Assembly: GCA_011634665.1 (NCBI GenBank)
Contig: WAEK01000014.1
Coordinates: 1,341,501 to 1,405,500, forward strand
Source of the DNA: Mortierella sp. BCC40632
Taxonomy: Eukaryota > Mortierellomycota > Mortierellomycetes > Mortierellales > Mortierellaceae
Direction: 5' to 3'
DNA length: 64,000 nt
In this document: positions 1-10,844 of the stretch, one piece after another
Layout: each line of letters opens with the position of its first letter
Position numbering within the stretch: the stretch's first letter is position 1
The notes under the pieces: model-generated
What the model was told of the DNA's origin: nothing
The model's database searches: none
The model's input: the letters and a program-made list of their open reading frames with translations, nothing else
Made by a program: the position numbers and the translations under genes

Positions 1-780
1 CACGTGACCCTAGGTGGGAATCTACCAGAAGAGGAAGACAACTGCAGGGCAACACTCCTAGGGCAAACGATTGAGGATGATGTGCGACAGGTGTTTAAGT
101 TGCAGCCGCATCACGAATGTACCAACACTGGTTACGACAGAATAGGACGAAAGAAAACATCCAGGACTGGAGATGTATTGAATAGAGCACCACACTGGAT
201 GTACTCAATGAGAAGAACTCGCTGAGGAGTCTTTACACTAGCGAGGGGGACTGCAGGAGGAGAGCACACAGGATCACGAAGCTCCATGGGATGCAGCCGA
301 CTCTGACTGAGATGAAAAAGCGCCACCCTGACCCCTACGATGACGACACGTATAGACTTCTTAGAGAGAAGGCAGATACGATGATGCACATTTGGAATTG
401 CAAAGCATAGGTGACTGGGCAAAAAAAAACACTAGAAAGGAGAAGTGGAGAAGGTAAAAGATTACGGGCGTACGCAGTTCAGGAAGGAGCTGAAGGCATG
501 GGTGGAGCAAACTAGGAGGACAGCAGGAAGGATGAGTTATTTGAAGAAGTCAGGCTTCAGGGAGAGGGATAAAGAATAGCTGTGGGATTCACTAGAGGAT
601 AGTTTTAAAGGTATCAAGGATATTCAGTCAGGGCAGTGCGAGGGAAGACAAGAGGAGATGAAGCGAACAGGTCGCACACGATCAGGGAAGCATACCAGGA
701 TTTGTACCAGATGTGGTGGCCCAAAAGTGGAAGCAAAAGCATGGAATGTCAATGCAGATATCAAGGCACATGACAGCACG
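1..780 (+). pseudogene. Decayed LINE C-terminal remnant
   Basis: The plus strand carries broken reading-frame pieces resembling the C-terminal part of a non-LTR retrotransposon polyprotein. Around 255-410 it encodes ITKLHGMQPTLTEMKKRHP followed by ADTMMHIWNCK. This matches the layout of the zinc-knuckle-like region after the RNase H domain in the LINE at 21761-23706 (motif CRLCLDDIEDNDHLWRCP there). Around 660-760 a piece with WWPK recalls the IWVPRCKEVARWEK segment of that LINE. Stops and frameshifts interrupt every frame, so no product is expected. The element continues to the left of the window. The family is fairly clear; the exact limits are not. Confidence 0.5.
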
Positions 781-785
781 GTTCT

Positions 786-1395
786 TTGACCGTGGTTACT
801 GTTGCCTCCTCAGTTTTTGCCTCAAACAACTTCTGCCAAGGACACACCGGCCACTATACATTCAAGATTCTTGTCACTAAACCCCCACATCCAGCTGTCA
901 ATGACACGCCAAACCACCCTAGGCGAGGCTATCATCAATGCTGCCATAATTTTCTTGGGAAGAGGCTCTGATGTCTCACAAACATGTCTTCGAGTGCGTT
1001 GATCGAATCTGTCTACACCTCATGGAATCCAAACAACCTTTCCTCTAAAAAGCTGTTGTATTTGGAGGTGACGTTAGACAAGTCCTTCTAACTGTACCTC
1101 ATGACTCTCAGTCTGATATTAAGAATGCCTCTCTCAGCAAGCCCAAAAAAAAAAAAAAAGCCCGCTGAGAATAGAAAATGACCTTGCACGTCAACTCTCT
1201 ATCAATTACCTTCTTCGAGTTGGTATTGCCTGGGATCCACCTTCACGGACGGTAACCATGACGACTACATCAAAACACAGGACACTATTGTTTTCCACCT
1301 TTCAGACAATAGCACAAACTAAGACTATGAGAAACAATTAATCCGATATCCAATCTTTGAACACGGGATAGTCCTTTTACACTAAACTTCAATAA
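786..1395 (+). pseudogene. Helitron PIF1-like helicase remnant
   Basis: Plus-strand fragments match the helicase of Helitron rolling-circle transposons. From 970 the frame reads MSHKHVFECVDRICLHLM, then AVVFGGDVRQVLLTVPHDS (the GGD-RQ block) and SDIKNASLSKP. About 70 nt on it reads LRIENDLARQLSINYLLRVG, the usual following block of Helitron helicases. Upstream, near 840-950, split frames hold remnants of the Walker A and TIHSRF blocks. An in-frame stop, frameshifts and an A-run at 1146-1159 break it. No Rep domain or Helitron ends were found, so this is an internal relic. Confidence 0.6.
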
Positions 1396-1434
1396 ATGGC
1401 CCAGGCATATGGCCTGGGCTTAGTATGTTTTGAG

Positions 1435-1466
<32 letters not shown>

Positions 1467-1479
1467 GTCGATGTCGATG

Positions 1480-1985
1480 CACTTCCGTGAAAACCAATTG
1501 ATAATCGTCTACCTTTGTATGGAGTGCATATCTACCATTCACGTACAACCTCACAAGAACCTCTTTCACAAGGTCCTTCAGATCGTTATCATCCTTGTTG
1601 GTCAACATCATCACCGTCTGTTGTAGCTTCATTTGTAGCAGCTTCAGCTTCTTCCATTGAAATACGCCAACAGATTTTGTCCAGGCTTTCTTTGTCCGTG
1701 TAATGAAGGTTCCTTAGTTCTTGAATTCGTTCGAGGTGCCGGTCCAAAAGAGATTGAAAACTCTGCTTGGTATTCGAAGCAAAGCGGACGACTTCTCTGA
1801 TGACCTTGAGTACCTCTTGGGATGATGTAGGATCATTCTATAGTGCATCCTTGATATTGGCTTGCAATGTGTCTACATCAAGGGTGATAGTGGGCGTCTG
1901 GTATCGAGAGGGCGCTAAGTCTTCTCAACTTCGCAGAGACTCTGCTTTTATCTGGACTGACAGCATCTGGAGCAACTAATCTTTC
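1480..1985 (-). pseudogene. Decayed coding remnant, unknown
   Basis: The minus strand keeps a long stretch of coding-like sequence interrupted by a few stops and one frameshift. It includes EVLKVIREVVRFASNTK, SFQSLLDRHLERIQELRN and, in a shifted frame, NGRYALHTKVDDYQLVFTEVH. The composition suggests alpha-helical, possibly coiled-coil protein. I do not recognise the family. A 26-nt poly-T (1440-1466) ends it on the plus strand, which would be a poly-A on the coding strand and could mark a retrocopy. Function unknown. Confidence 0.3.
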
Positions 1986-2011
1986 TTGGTGTCTCGTGGA
2001 AGACTTCCAGG

Positions 2012-2165
2012 TATTGCACATTCACATTTCACTTGGTTTTGACCTCAGTTTGCAATGCTTATCTGAGGATTAACAGCCTCTTTGCTGTATCCCCATGTAA
2101 CGGACCGTGCCTAATCCACGACAATAAGAACGGGAAAAATAAAAACAGATGACATGGACAATAGT
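2012..2165. repeat. MITE-D copy 1 (diverged)
   Basis: First of four copies of an approximately 140-150 bp repeat (others at 9658, 10035 and 48170). All share a core with GCTTAT, GAGGATTAACAG, CGGACCGTGC and TAATCCACG, and end in AAAACAGATG followed by a version of the terminal inverted repeat. This copy has diverged ends, so the terminal repeat is weak. Confidence 0.5.
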
Positions 2166-2518
2166 ACTCATAAAAAAAAATATAAATAAAAAAAAAAAAT
2201 GAGACAAGGTCACTGAGTGTAGTGGTTTGAGTGTTCAAACTAAGTTGTCAGTTTTGGTCCGTAATTACAGCGTTCGGCCCGCAACATACAAGCTGTCCAG
2301 TGAGAGAAAGATCTCGGTCATCTTACTTCATTACGCGCGTAGCCTGTCCATTAATTACGCACCACTATTATTTACGCACGTAGTCTGAAACAGCCTAAAA
2401 GGTATCGATGCCCAAAGAATATTAAGGATGGAGGGTCGATTAGGAAGTGGGATCCTCACTGAGGCTAATGCGCCGATGCTCCACAGAAAATAAGTTCCAT
2501 CCATCCATTCAGATGTAT
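2166..2518. other. Intergenic, A/T-rich
   Basis: A-rich tracts at about 2170-2205 are followed by unremarkable sequence. I see no gene, RNA or recognisable repeat here. Confidence 0.4.
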
Positions 2519-2635
2519 TTTTTTTTTCTGCACTTCCCAAAAAGGGTACCACAAACCCGGGAGGAGATCCTTTCACCAAGTAGTCGGGTCCTCTCGAACA
2601 TCTCTAATCAGTTACCCATATTTCGCTTCTGCTTC
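2519..2635 (-). repeat. Short dispersed repeat with poly(A) end
   Basis: Read on the minus strand, this piece has GATTAGAGATGTTCGAGAGG, then ACCCGACTAC, a short variable part, CTTTTTGGGA and a terminal A-run. The same order occurs on the plus strand at about 58750-58876, also ending in an A-run. Two copies ending in poly(A) suggest a retroposed short element (SINE or retrocopy). I could not find a promoter box or target duplications. Confidence 0.4.
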
Positions 2636-3559
2636 GCTATGGTTCTCAATGCACCATCATAGCTGGATACAGCTGTTTATACCTTTTGCACTCTAGCACC
2701 AGCAGGTCTCTTCCAACTTTCTCTAGGCCTTGGTATTGTTTGCTGATGGAGCCAGAATGGCGTAGTGGGGGCGATGAAGAGTCGTCTTCGATTTTTTCCC
2801 TCCTCCCCCCAATGTAACTATTCTCCATCTCCTTCCATCTCCTTCAATTGAAGCAACCTCTACCCTGCGTTCCTCCACTTTCGCCATCTGTTCTGTCCTA
2901 AATACAGCTAAAGTGTCCCCCCCCTCTCAGGCAATCCTTTTTAAACGTCTAACGTGTAACAAGAAGGCAGGTTGGTGGTAACAGTGTTGACGACCCAAGT
3001 GGGATGTCGTGGGCACTCACCACTCAAGCGGTCCGAGATGCCCTTGGCAATGTTCTTTTCGGCAATGGTGGTGAAGCTGGAAGCGAGACTGGAGATGTGT
3101 TACCCCGGGAAGGGCAGGATCAAGGTCAGTACCGGGTAGGAAGGGGCGAGGGGCTCAGCAGCCAATGGATGAAGGACACGAGCTGGAAAGGCGGTTGCAA
3201 CAGTCATGGATAGTCCGTTTATTGGCGTCAGAGTCAACCAATGGCAACGGTGAGTTACTGTAGCCGTAAAAAACATCCACCAATCTATCCAATCATTCAG
3301 ATCAAGAAAATTAACAGAGGAGAATAGTTAGACCCTCCTCCATAGAAAAATATCAAGGAAATTGTTGACTGGAGTATCACAAAAGGCCTTTGAAGCAGTT
3401 CGAAAAGAGAATCTGGCATTTTAGCACATTAGCAATGATATCTTGAGAAAAAAACTTGGTAATGACATATCGATAATAGAGTGGAACAAATCAGCTGATA
3501 AAGAGTTCAACGATAGCTAGGACCAACCCTGTAACGAGCAAGATTGAGTCAGCAATAAC
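2636..3559. other. No gene recognised
   Basis: This 0.9-kb stretch holds only short, uninformative open frames on both strands. It probably contains the 5' flank of Fanzor copy A. No element ends were identified. Confidence 0.4.
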
Positions 3560-6500
3560 GGAAGTGACGACGAAGAGGGCGGAGAGGGCGATGAGACCGA
3601 CCAAACAACCAAAGGAGATCTTCGAACGTGCCCAGCAATATTAAGACAACCTCTCCGTATCGATATCCCAACACTAAGGATGAGGACCGTGTTCTCGACA
3701 TCCTCGAGACCTATCAGAGAGACATGACTGATCTCATTGCAGAATTGTCCATGCTGACTAGGAAAGCTGTCCATGTGGTAGGTTAAAAGGAAACAGCTCC
3801 AGCCTTTTTTTTTTTTTTTTTTTTATGCTAAAGCACTAAACAGTTATTTGATGGGTTGCATTTGAAAATGGTGGATTGAAAGTGGGTGCATTTACAACAA
3901 TATCTCAGATCTTAGATCAGGAGCCTCCATCGCGCCCTTTAACACGACCATTCTCCTTCTTTCTGAGTTTGTGATACGAGACTAGACAGTCAATCCGATC
4001 GTCCAAGTAGCTCCACTCCCATCCAAACTGCAAGTCTACCTTGAACGACAGAAGGATGACATAACCGGTCTACTGTCCAGCCAACACCTTTTGTACATGT
4101 ACTCCCACATAATGTCATTCCAACGTGAAATGAGCAGCAAGCAATCTATTTGAGATGCCTTGGAGGCAACAATCAGGCGAGAATCCAATGTAGACAGCGG
4201 CTTTTCGCCTCCTGAAGATTCAACAATAATCACAATGCCCATCACTCAGCTTGCAACGGAGGGATCGATTTATGACAAAATGCGGGAATACCTACTGCGG
4301 ATCCTTTTGCAGATTCATCTGGCTCCAAAGTGCTAAAGGGGTTTCAAGGAGCGCAAGAAGGCAATATCGCAAGAGAAGGAGCAACCTGCACAAGAAAAGC
4401 AGGAAAATTTAATAACTAGAAAGATGTGGCGGCGGAGGGTCGTCAGGCTGTGCCAGGATTTGGAACGGTCATGCCCAAAAGATCCAACAAAGGAGGCAAA
4501 TCTTTCAAATCTTATTGCCCTACAAGCATGTGAACCAACACCACAGGACAGGATGCTAACCGGATTGGCACTCTCCAGGAGCGCTTATGCAGAGGCAGAC
4601 ACGGCCCAGGGATTGACAGAGACTTTCAAGGAGACATCAGAGGGAGAACCAGTACAAGATCAGTTGAATGCTGATCTAAGGGACATGAGTCTGCGGGATC
4701 TTGAAGACGCAGATCTAGAAGACCTGGAGCTCAACGACATGGTTCAAGAGAGTTTGAAGGGAGAACAAACAAAAGAGCCTTCCAACTTTCCAAGGTAGTT
4801 CTAAAGTTATTCCAGACTATCATCAAGGTGCTGCTCGAGTCTCCTAATATTCAGCCGTGGCAAAGAGTTGACCGTCAACATGTGAGAAACAACGCCTTTG
4901 TCGGTACCATATTCACGGATGAACAGTGTGATGTGGTGGCGACGATAGCAAATATATTGGATCCCTATGTTCCCAAACGACGACTAAACCCCGGATCATC
5001 TGGCGCAAAGACCTTTGCGTCGCTGGCCCATATCGCAATGACGGCCCCATTGGTGATCATAGCCACTGCAGTTCTTAGGGCGACAGGATACCTCAAGTTT
5101 ACACGGTCAATTGCGCCCGAGGTCTCCCCATCTTCGACATGAGCCCTCCTTTTGAATGCCAGGGGGATCTTTGATGCGCTCTGTTCCAGTGGACTGAACC
5201 ACCTTGATATCCAGGATTCAAACAAAAGGCACCTCACGTAAGGAAACATCGTCCCAAAGCACAAACGAGCAGTGTTTGCGGCCTTTTTTAACCTTGACAA
5301 GACCGAGCAGCTGAGTCGGTCTCATGGACTCAATTTTGCCGATTTCGTCACTTTTGTGGACTAGTACACAGTTCAAGTGATGGGTGAGGTAATCCACAAG
5401 AGCTAGAACGGAAGAATGGCCCTGTTATCAACCGGTTTGAGGAGCAGAGAAAGACTCGGTCAAACTGAGGGGGGGGGGGGCAATGAATTGAACCAAGGAG
5501 TATCAATACCAAGGATTGAACGAGCAACAAAGAGAGAGTCGACTCGACCAAGTGAATGCAGCCTACACCAAGACAGAGAAAGAGCTGGGGCCTCTCCAAA
5601 GCGAGCTCAGAGAGAAGGAAGGAGCACACTCAAAGGTGAGCAGCTATCATGGACAATTGTGCAAGACAAGAAGCATGGTAGCAGTTTCAGGGCAAGCCGA
5701 AAATCTAAAAGAGTCGTATAGGGTTCTCCAAGAAGCATAAAAAGGAATCAGGGAGATTCGAGGAAAGTTGGCCCACTTACGAAGAACTTTCGAGGACTCC
5801 GGCAAGAACGATACTACTGGAACAACATGCAAAGGGCAGCAAGAGGAAAAGAGGCGGCTTGGCGCACAAAGCATGTAGAAAAGACAGTTGTTGCGTCTTC
5901 CAATTATACGGTTGAAGATGCAACCGAGTGATTGGATGTTTCTCAGGTATCAAAGGACAGCATTGTCTTAGCCGGGACAGATCCTAGAGTAGTCTAGATG
6001 AGCGTGACATGTCCGATAACGATCCAAGGGGTTGTAACGCATGTGAACCGATTTCATTTGCTCCAAGGTAAAGTTATGGGTCCCAGTGTGGATTCGATCA
6101 GACTATGGACAGAGTGAGCTGTGTAACTGAAATGAGCCTTTTATTTTTCTTATTATTTGTCTAACAGAGAAGGCGGGTGCTTCAATGGAGGCTAGTAGTT
6201 CAAAGGAGCAAAGTGGCGTCTCCAATCCAAAGTCGCGATCATCATCAGAGGTCCCCAAGGCGTACACGATTACAGCAGGGCAATTCAATGAGGCGCCAGG
6301 AACAAGGGGGAAAAAAGTTAGGTATACAGGCAGAGACTGATAGGGGAATACCTTTCTTTAGATAGATGGTGCAAGGACTGTCAACGGTACCATGTAGCCA
6401 ACTGCACTGGTAAGAGATATTAACATCCATCCCATTGCCCCAAAGACCAACTAGCGAAAAAGATACCGATACTTTTGTATGGGGTGGTAGGAACAGGAAT

Positions 6501-6954
6501 AGGAAGTCGAATTGGAGGCCATGCAAGACAGGGAGGGGAAAAGATGCGAGTAACGCATGCGATATGGAGTAGTGGGAGTGACGAGCGAGTATCGGTCATC
6601 CCAAACATGTGCAATTTGCCTCCAGCTGGTGTAGTTAGCACGGAGCCGAAGGATTGTAAGAGGAAAGATCAAGACGGTCAAGGTGCATGATGTAGTAGAG
6701 TGTGTGAACGAGGAGTGCGAGTCGTTCAAGGCACACAGGACGATCAAGGGACGGGATGCGAACGCAGCGGTGTGCAGTGCGATCGCGCGAGCATCACAGC
6801 TTTTATCACCAAACAGACAACCCCTGAGTCCGTTCAGCATTCTCAACACCAGTCAATTGAACTGGAGTCAGAAATCAAGCCTTCAACACCCAAAACCTCT
6901 GGAGGATATAATGAAGGCTCTCGTGGGGACCACGGGCAGATACTACTAGTTTTA
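3560..6954 (+). pseudogene. Fanzor (TnpB-like nuclease) copy A, broken
   Basis: A degenerate plus-strand relative of the gene at 14120-16211. Pieces in order: an N-terminal part (about 3650-3775, then 4040-4800); a block with ANILDPYVPKRR, IAMTAPLVII and LRATGYLKFTR (about 4955-5140); VFAAFFNLDK and SHGLNFADFVTFVD (5275-5365); a coiled-coil region (5516-5740); RuvC-I AGTDPRVV (5970-5993), followed by a stop; a WCKDCQRYHVANC zinc-knuckle-like motif (about 6366-6410); SEYRSSQTCAIC (6585-6622); and the second half of the zinc ribbon plus RuvC-III, CVNEECESFKAHRTIKGRDA (about 6700-6760). Stops and frameshifts break it repeatedly, and the first glycine after RuvC-I DP is Arg. Intron signals match copy B (GTAAAG at about 6067, CTAACAG at about 6168). 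Fanzors are eukaryotic TnpB homologues guided by an RNA. This copy is almost certainly inactive, but it preserves an N-terminal region absent from copy B. Confidence 0.75.
6846..6954 (+). ncRNA. Candidate Fanzor omega-RNA scaffold, copy A
   Basis: Downstream of the zinc ribbon/RuvC-III of copy A, 109 nt align with 14014-14119 (minus) downstream of copy B, while flanking DNA does not. Two hairpins are kept. One is CCAGT-loop-ACTGG at 6849-6865, with a different loop sequence from copy B. The other is CTCGTG-GGGAC-CACGGG at 6920-6936. Both copies end in CTAGTTTTA (6946-6954), after which similarity stops. In TnpB/Fanzor systems the guide RNA scaffold spans the 3' end of the gene and element, with the guide just beyond. 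That would place a guide at about 6955-6974. The RNA function is inference; the conservation is seen. Confidence 0.45.
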
Positions 6955-8980
6955 CTTCAGAGTCCCCGCAGCCACCCGACAGTAACAGAATACTCCGTGG
7001 TCTTTGTCGACAGGAAGGCTACTGGAGCGCCTATTCCTGTCCTGGCATTCTTGACAGTGAGTGCGAATAAATTGGTTTTTTGCCTATGGATGCTCAAGCT
7101 CATCTATCCACCACATGATAAGAAAGTAAGGTCGTTTTCCTTCCTCATTTTGTTAGTCATGATGGAGTCATCACGAGAGAGGCAGCCCTTCTCCCGCGAG
7201 ACCTGCATAAACTTGTCATGCTCCATTGTAGGCTGGTTTATCACTATAGAAATTGTTGTCCCCCAGAATAAGCTTCTTGGTTATAAGAGAGCTACTGATT
7301 GTTGACGAGATCTCATACCATTACATGATTCACATCTGGCCTGCCCTATCAAGTCCAGGAATCTTTTAAGAACTGACTTGGATCCTGGCATGGTATCCTA
7401 TCTTCATACTTTGTCCTCCAACTCTTCTATCCACTATTTTTTTTTTTTTTTCCTGAAGATGCGCTTTAAAATTTTTTGTAATACAGAGTCAACACTACTG
7501 ATAGGAGTACAAGCGTTGGCAAGGTTGATATCTAGCGTCCAGATCCGCGCCTTAGGTGTCATCTCCCCACTACATCTAGGTTGAGGCTCGTCATTGAAAG
7601 AGCGGGCGAAAGAGCAGAGAAGAGATTGTAGGTGAGTGAGTAAAAGTACCAGCTTCCGCAGACTGTGAATGACAAGCATTTCAATATCCTTCTCATTGCG
7701 TGCTGGAGTAAATGGTGCAGCCTTGGCGTCCTGCCTCGACCATGGGAACGACGCGATGCGAGGGCAAACTTGGACGTAGGAGTCACATGGAGCATGGAGT
7801 CCTTCGTCATGGACCCATGCAAGTGTGCTAACAGCATAAACAGTGCGTGAGCCAAAAGAGATCCGATGCTTCCTAGCTCTCCTTAGCCAAGGTGAAAGAA
7901 GAGATGTATAAAATGATTAAGAAATCTTCTTGCAGATTCATCAGGAATAAGTCATGAGTGGCATGATTCTAGAGAGATGTCATGGCACTCATGCGAGCAC
8001 ATGCCATGAAAGCTCTTCTAAAGACCACTATTGTCGCAGCCACTCCTCGCTCAGTAGAGGCTGGAAGTAAATCCGTCCAACAAAAGGAGCGTGCTGCTTG
8101 TGAGAAAGTGGTGATTACCTTGATTACATTGGTTACGCTGATGGCAAACGCGAGCAGCCATCGGAGGTGAGACCTGAGTGATTAAGGGAAGTCAGACGGT
8201 GCCTGCAAACAGTTTTGAGGGATGAGGAATTGATCAGACGTGAACTGGAGAGTAAATACGTCCCAATCGCAATGACAGGACGCTTTGCATGCGCTACAAA
8301 CTGAATAGAGCTCATTACTTTCCAGGCTAGGAAGAGCAGTGTTAGTAGGACAACTGCGAACCCCAAACTCGCGTCAGGTCGTGGCATATTGTGTGTGAGT
8401 GGGCTTGAGAGTGCATGAGGTACAGGTTGAGACAAACAAGGATGAAAAGAATGTGATAAAAGGAAGAGTAAAAGATAAGAAACATGAAAGGGTGATCGTG
8501 ATTTGTATAGGAAAGTAATCTACTAGTAGAGTGATTGAAGAGAGAAATGGGAGCGATTGATGGAGTAGAGATCGATCGATGGAACGAGTGTTTGATCGAG
8601 GAAAGAAAGAGCAACTGATAGTTTGTAAGCCTTCCAAATCTTTAGAAATGTGACAGGCACCTCTCGCCACCATCGCCTCTACTGTTCCATGGTTGCTGTG
8701 TAAATCCCAGTCCTGAAGATGGCGCAATAATGGGGGTAGAGAGATGTTGGGAAGAGGAGGACAGGGAAGGCTAAGATGATGATTAAGTTGTGTAGAAGAA
8801 GGGAAGAGAGGAGAGGAGAGGGAAGTTCCAGTAGACAATACTCGCTCACATAGACCCGCTCACCAAGTTAGGGAAGACCCCTTTGGATTTTCTTCTCTAT
8901 TTCTCTTCAGACTCGAGACGTAGTAAGAGACTATCGCAGAATATTTCTAACAAGGGTGTTTTTCTAACAAGTTTAAAACA
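6955..8980. other. No gene recognised; low-complexity tracts
   Basis: Two kilobases with no convincing gene. There is a poly-T at about 7438-7452, and a polypurine/polypyrimidine-rich stretch at about 8440-8840 that gives long but low-complexity Ser/Leu/Phe-rich frames on the minus strand. I judge these chance frames. The lectin-like gene's 3' flank lies at the right end. Confidence 0.4.
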
Positions 8981-9382
8981 CTAGATTACAACCGACCAAA
9001 TCCCATCTGGATTGTTATTGTCAGAGAACCCAATAACACCATTATCGGGATTGTCGAAAAGGAAGATATGTGGTGTGAGAATATTTCGGATCTTGAAAGA
9101 CTTGTTGGTAACAGCTACAAGTTCCCACTTTCCATCTTCGTTGGCCGTATCCTGCCATGTCAAGGGCTTTCTTAAATCAGTGTTGTAGTAAATACAGTTT
9201 CCCGTTTGCTGATTCTTGATCTTATGGACCTTATCAGTGATGGGCGTGATATACCAGTAAGCATCAGGATTCGTTGACTCTTGCCAAGAAATCAGTCCAC
9301 TACTAAGGTTATCGTAGAGAAGGCGGTGGGTCTGTTCGTTCTTGATACGGATCGCGGTTTGAGGGATAGATAAGGTAGTCAT
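8981..9382 (-). CDS. Small beta-trefoil (ricin-B/CBM13-like) protein
   Basis: A 133-residue single-exon protein built from three similar units of about 42 residues (about 9-50, 51-92, 93-133). Each starts with an (I/F)(R/K)I(K/R)N or HKIKN strand and ends with a hydrophobic-Trp motif (DAYWYI, DGKWELV, DGIWSVV). Threefold internal repetition of this size is the signature of the beta-trefoil fold, often found in carbohydrate-binding lectins. The classic QxW motif is not clearly present, so sugar binding is inferred. There is no signal peptide from the chosen Met, so a cytosolic protein is likely. An upstream in-frame extension exists, but the Met at 9382 lies about 60 bp downstream of a TATA box, and the residues before it look like 5' UTR. 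A fascin-like or other trefoil role is possible. Confidence 0.65.
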   Translation of the reverse strand: MTTLSIPQTAIRIKNEQTHRLLYDNLSSGLISWQESTNPDAYWYITPITDKVHKIKNQQTGNCIYYNTDLRKPLTWQDTANEDGKWELVAVTNKSFKIRNILTPHIFLFDNPDNGVIGFSDNNNPDGIWSVVI

Positions 9383-9657
9383 TTCTGCGAAGGTATGCTG
9401 ATGTAGGCGAAGGTCCGTTGTGAGTTCAACCGGCTTAGCGCGCCATTTTATACTTAATGCCCTTCCCCTCGGAAAATAGAACAAAGAAAATATGATCCCA
9501 TTAAAAGGGCACACACGCAAACAAAAGAATTTGTTTGGACATGTGCCCACAAATATCAATAGGACTGCTCACAAGGCAAACAAAAAGTGTGTGGATCTGA
9601 ACTTAACCTCCTGAAGTTGAGGCGTGGTACTTCCTTCGGTCAAACAGTAGGCTGATG
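9383..9657. promoter_or_regulatory. 5' flank of the beta-trefoil gene
   Basis: Apart from the TATA box I see no other gene or repeat in this approximately 275-bp stretch. Confidence 0.3.
9445..9452 (-). promoter_or_regulatory. TATA box of the beta-trefoil gene
   Basis: TATAAAAT on the minus strand, about 63 bp upstream of the ATG at 9382. Its position supports that start over the longer open frame, whose extra codons would span the TATA box itself. Confidence 0.55.
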
Positions 9658-9805
9658 TATTGTACCTTTTCACCTGTTTTTGACTTCCGTTTGCCCTGCT
9701 TATTTGAGGATTAACAGCTCCCTTCGCAGTAACCCCATGCAACGGACCGTGCATAATCCACGAAAATAAGAGTGGAAAAAACAAAAACAGATGAAATGGA
9801 GAATA
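9658..9805. repeat. MITE-D copy 2
   Basis: A 148-bp copy of the repeat seen at 2012, 10035 and 48170. Its right end reads AAAACAGATGAAATGGAGAA, nearly the inverted repeat of the family; its left end (TATTGTACCTTTTCACC) is diverged. It has no coding capacity. Confidence 0.6.
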
Positions 9806-10034
9806 GTAGTTAGTCCCGATTTGAGATTGCTACGTAATCACAACAGCTCTCCTTTATATCTCTTCCTAGGCTATTGCTTATCCAGCTTCGTCCGTGAGAC
9901 TAATTACACCGATAATGTGTAGCTGTAAAGGGTCAACTTCGACACCTAAAGAAACAACCAGTCTCAGTAGCTTCAATTCAACTGGCACCAAACCGAAACT
10001 GTTCAGTCTCAGAGTGCCCTATGATTATACTACA
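9806..10034. other. Spacer between two MITE-D copies
   Basis: Unremarkable sequence; no gene or RNA recognised. Confidence 0.3.
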
Positions 10035-10174
10035 TATTCTACATACTTTTGACCCGGTTTACATTGCTTATTTGAGGATTGACCAGTCCTTTTCGCGGTA
10101 ACCTCGCGTAACAGACCATACGTAATCCACGAAAACATGAAAAAAAAAAAAAAAAGCAGATGAAATTGACCATA
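10035..10174. repeat. MITE-D copy 3
   Basis: An approximately 140-bp copy in the same orientation as copy 2 and only 230 bp from it. The core (GCTTATTTGAGGATT, TAATCCACGAAAA) is kept. An A15 run replaces part of the right arm. Confidence 0.55.
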
Positions 10175-10844
10175 ATTCTGCACTAAAAGTCATGAACCGA
10201 AACTAGTCCTTGTGTTTATTGTCCTTCATCTCTAGTCCTGAGATCCTAATCCCGTAACCATTCTCATATGCTTGATTTGGGATCTACGGCAGGAGACTAC
10301 AGTAGAGGAACAGTGCACGTGCGCATGCACCAAACAGCGTTACGTTAGACATAGCTTCATGCCTACAGAGAAGTAAAATAATACCTAACCTTCCTGGACC
10401 TAGTGTCTAGGCGTGTTCTTTTCTGACCGATCCATCTTTCCCTCTTTTTATGATTCTTGTAGATACTTTGTTTCTCTATATCAATGCATCTCATCTAGGT
10501 AGGCTAGAAATGTCATACCTTACATCTAATATCTCGTCTTACTGAATTGAAAGTATCCAGAGCTTAAGAGGAGTCTCCAGGGTCTAAGAAGCTCAATGGA
10601 ATCAATGATGGGGACACTCCCTTCAGCTATCTACCTATTCATTATGTCTATTGTACTCGCGATGTTCAAAAGTCCACCCAGTAGAAAGATGAACGGATAC
10701 ATTGGCGAAGTACAAATTATGGGTGAGATAGCCAAAGAAAGTCACGGTGTTTAATTTAAGATTGGGGACGCTTTGGGCTAGAAAAGTATGAAATAAAGAT
10801 CAAAGCGGAAGGACTATGTTTATCGGGTCACTATTGATGGACTA
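10175..10844. other. 3' flank of the S9 peptidase gene
   Basis: 670 bp with no gene recognised. It should contain the 3' UTR and polyadenylation region of the peptidase gene on the minus strand. No repeat is shared with the rest of the window. Confidence 0.4.

Noticed and set aside
4424..6954. Bacterial TnpB/IS605 contamination
   Set aside because: The coding regions have spliceosomal introns at the same places in both copies and eukaryotic repeats on all sides, so a Fanzor fits better.
8374..8838. Ser/Leu/Phe-rich frame of 154 codons on the minus strand
   Set aside because: Low-complexity polypyrimidine DNA; composition and similar frames elsewhere indicate chance.
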